This document shows, piece after piece, positions 5,186 to 5,315 of a stretch of DNA of 5,315 nt; within the stretch, counting starts at the first letter, position 1, and each line of letters starts with the position of its first letter. The position numbers were made by a program, and so were the translations under genes. The stretch is from contig JAFAPJ010000183.1 in the NCBI GenBank assembly GCA_019247255.1, forward strand, positions 1 through 5,315. Reading direction: 5' to 3'. The notes below the pieces were generated by a model. That model had not been told where the DNA came from, ran no database searches, and was given only the letters and a program-made list of their open reading frames with translations. Origin of the DNA: Methylobacteriaceae bacterium. Its GTDB lineage: Bacteria; Pseudomonadota; Alphaproteobacteria; Rhizobiales; Beijerinckiaceae.

Positions 5186-5315
5186 ATGCAGGACGATCGC
5201 GCGAGCGCCGTGCACGACGAGGACGGGACGGTTCATTACGAGGGACCGGCCGGAGGCTGGGGCTCCCTGCGGGGCGTCACCCAGATCTTCGGCAAGGAGT
5301 GGGATACCCCGGCCG
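5186..5315 (+). CDS. FdhF/YdeP-family molybdopterin oxidoreductase, N-terminus (3' end outside window)
   Basis: Translation starts at ATG 5186, with GGGAGAG at 5175-5181 giving good spacing. Only 43 residues are visible. YEGPAGGWGSLRGV (18-31) matches the conserved N-terminal 'Y.GPAGGWG.L..V' signature of FdhF/YdeP-type formate-dehydrogenase-like enzymes, and the following IFGKEWDTPA fits the same region. These are proteins of about 760 residues with a 4Fe-4S site and bis-molybdopterin, usually cytoplasmic. The Cys motif that would confirm the cluster lies beyond the window. No Tat or Sec signal is present, in keeping with a cytoplasmic enzyme. E. coli YdeP is linked to acid resistance, and related proteins in methylotrophs have been associated with formate oxidation; which applies here is open. 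The call rests on a short signature. Confidence 0.68.
   Translation, partial: MQDDRASAVHDEDGTVHYEGPAGGWGSLRGVTQIFGKEWDTPA

Overview
The window looks like the chromosome of a very GC-rich alphaproteobacterium. The protein styles fit the Hyphomicrobiales, and I would guess Methylobacteriaceae, but this rests on codon and composition impression and family resemblance, not on a marker gene. No RNA genes, CRISPR array, integrase or insertion sequence were seen.

Layout. (1) 1-417, plus: C-terminal part of a PLP-dependent class I/II aminotransferase whose start lies outside the window. (2) 423-875, minus: small exported PRC-barrel-like protein, convergent with the aminotransferase (5 bp between stops). 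(3) 876-988: short divergent intergenic region. (4) 989-2418, plus: two-gene operon with a 4-base overlap. It encodes a four-helix b-type cytochrome and a Tat-exported molybdopterin protein of the sulfite oxidase/MsrP fold that also carries a lipobox. Together they look like a membrane-bound periplasmic molybdoenzyme wired to the quinone pool. (5) 2425-3357, minus: exported alpha/beta-hydrolase esterase, convergent with the operon (6 bp between stops). (6) 3429-4304, minus: CitE-like (HpcH/HpaI aldolase family) CoA-ester lyase or hydrolase, 71 bp upstream of the esterase and in the same direction. (7) About 4368-4644, minus: decayed C-terminal remnant of a ChaA-type Ca2+(Na+)/H+ antiporter split over three reading frames. 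(8) 4741-5052, plus: a 103-residue cytoplasmic protein of unknown function. (9) 5186 to the end, plus: N-terminus of what looks like an FdhF/YdeP-family molybdopterin oxidoreductase, cut by the window edge.

The main biological theme is molybdenum redox chemistry: two unrelated molybdopterin enzymes begin in this window, one periplasmic with its cytochrome and one apparently cytoplasmic. The rest is ordinary, tightly packed metabolic or envelope genes. I see no convincing wholly new system. The most useful second looks are the lipobox in the Tat-exported molybdoenzyme, the broken antiporter, and the small uncharacterised protein beside the FdhF/YdeP gene.
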